Position numbers and translations under genes: made by a program. Shown piece after piece: positions 4,964 to 5,000 of a stretch of DNA of 5,000 nt. The stretch comes from Planctomycetaceae bacterium. Its GTDB lineage: Bacteria; Planctomycetota; Planctomycetia; Pirellulales; Thermoguttaceae. The DNA is taken from contig JAIROD010000092.1 in the NCBI GenBank assembly GCA_031257725.1, forward strand, positions 1 through 5,000, written 5' to 3'. Under the pieces are notes generated by a model. The model made no database searches. It saw nothing but the letters and a program-made list of their open reading frames with translations, and was not told the origin of the DNA. The first letter of the stretch is position 1; each line of letters opens with the position of its first letter.

Positions 4964-5000
4964 TTTTGCGTTGTAACGATAGGGAATCCATGTTTTTATC

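Larger units (their letters stand above)
4080..5000. other. Gene-free, repeat-dense region downstream of cheW (about 920 bp)
   Basis: No supportable protein gene was found. Open frames here run through repeats and hairpins and lack any family resemblance. The region holds, in order, a 3' hairpin, a MITE-like element, an inverted hairpin pair, copy 2 of the dispersed element, a 35-bp tandem array and two small hairpins. The gaps 4410-4449, 4647-4705 and 4875-4929 show nothing recognisable; the last is AT-rich. Confidence 0.75.

Noticed and set aside
4990..5000. Possible start codon of a gene at the right edge
   Set aside because: Only three codons are visible and no ribosome site precedes them.

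Overview
The window reads as chromosomal DNA from a member of the Planctomycetota, probably a low-GC, host- or gut-associated lineage. This rests on the style of the IspD (its K-K-x-F loop and V-W-L-Y-S stretch), an exported GH127-type arabinofuranosidase, weak or absent Shine-Dalgarno sites on most genes, and intergenic regions full of small hairpin repeats. The lineage is an inference from protein style, not a database match.

Layout: (1) 1-1053, minus strand: the N-terminal 351 codons of an exported GH127-family protein that runs off the left edge. (2) 1054-1659: a long intergenic region holding a 244-bp inverted-repeat-bounded structure with a 175-bp hairpin-rich element (copy 1) inside it, then a good sigma70-type promoter for the next gene. 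(3) 1660-2373, plus: an SpsF-like cytidylyltransferase-fold protein, followed by a likely terminator. (4) 2615-3361, plus: ispD of the MEP isoprenoid pathway. (5) 3362-3533: a spacer with a collapsed repeat relic and an ATTA microsatellite. (6) 3534-4079, plus: a CheW chemotaxis coupling protein. (7) 4080-5000: about 920 bp with no supportable gene, built almost wholly from repeats: a 162-bp MITE-like element around a 55-bp palindrome, an inverted pair of GTTAAC hairpin units, copy 2 of the hairpin-rich element (197 bp), a 35-bp tandem array of GTTAAC hairpin units, and two small hairpins at the right edge.

The protein genes do not form one pathway. The two adjacent nucleotidyltransferase-fold genes (SpsF-like and IspD) share a strand but are 241 bp apart with a likely terminator between them. 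CheW has no CheA, receptor or other chemotaxis partner here. The most unusual content is the non-coding part. At least three repeat families are present more than once, some nested, and two show compensatory base changes that preserve hairpins. Related flanking sequence recurs on both sides of cheW and at the 5' end of the GH127 gene.
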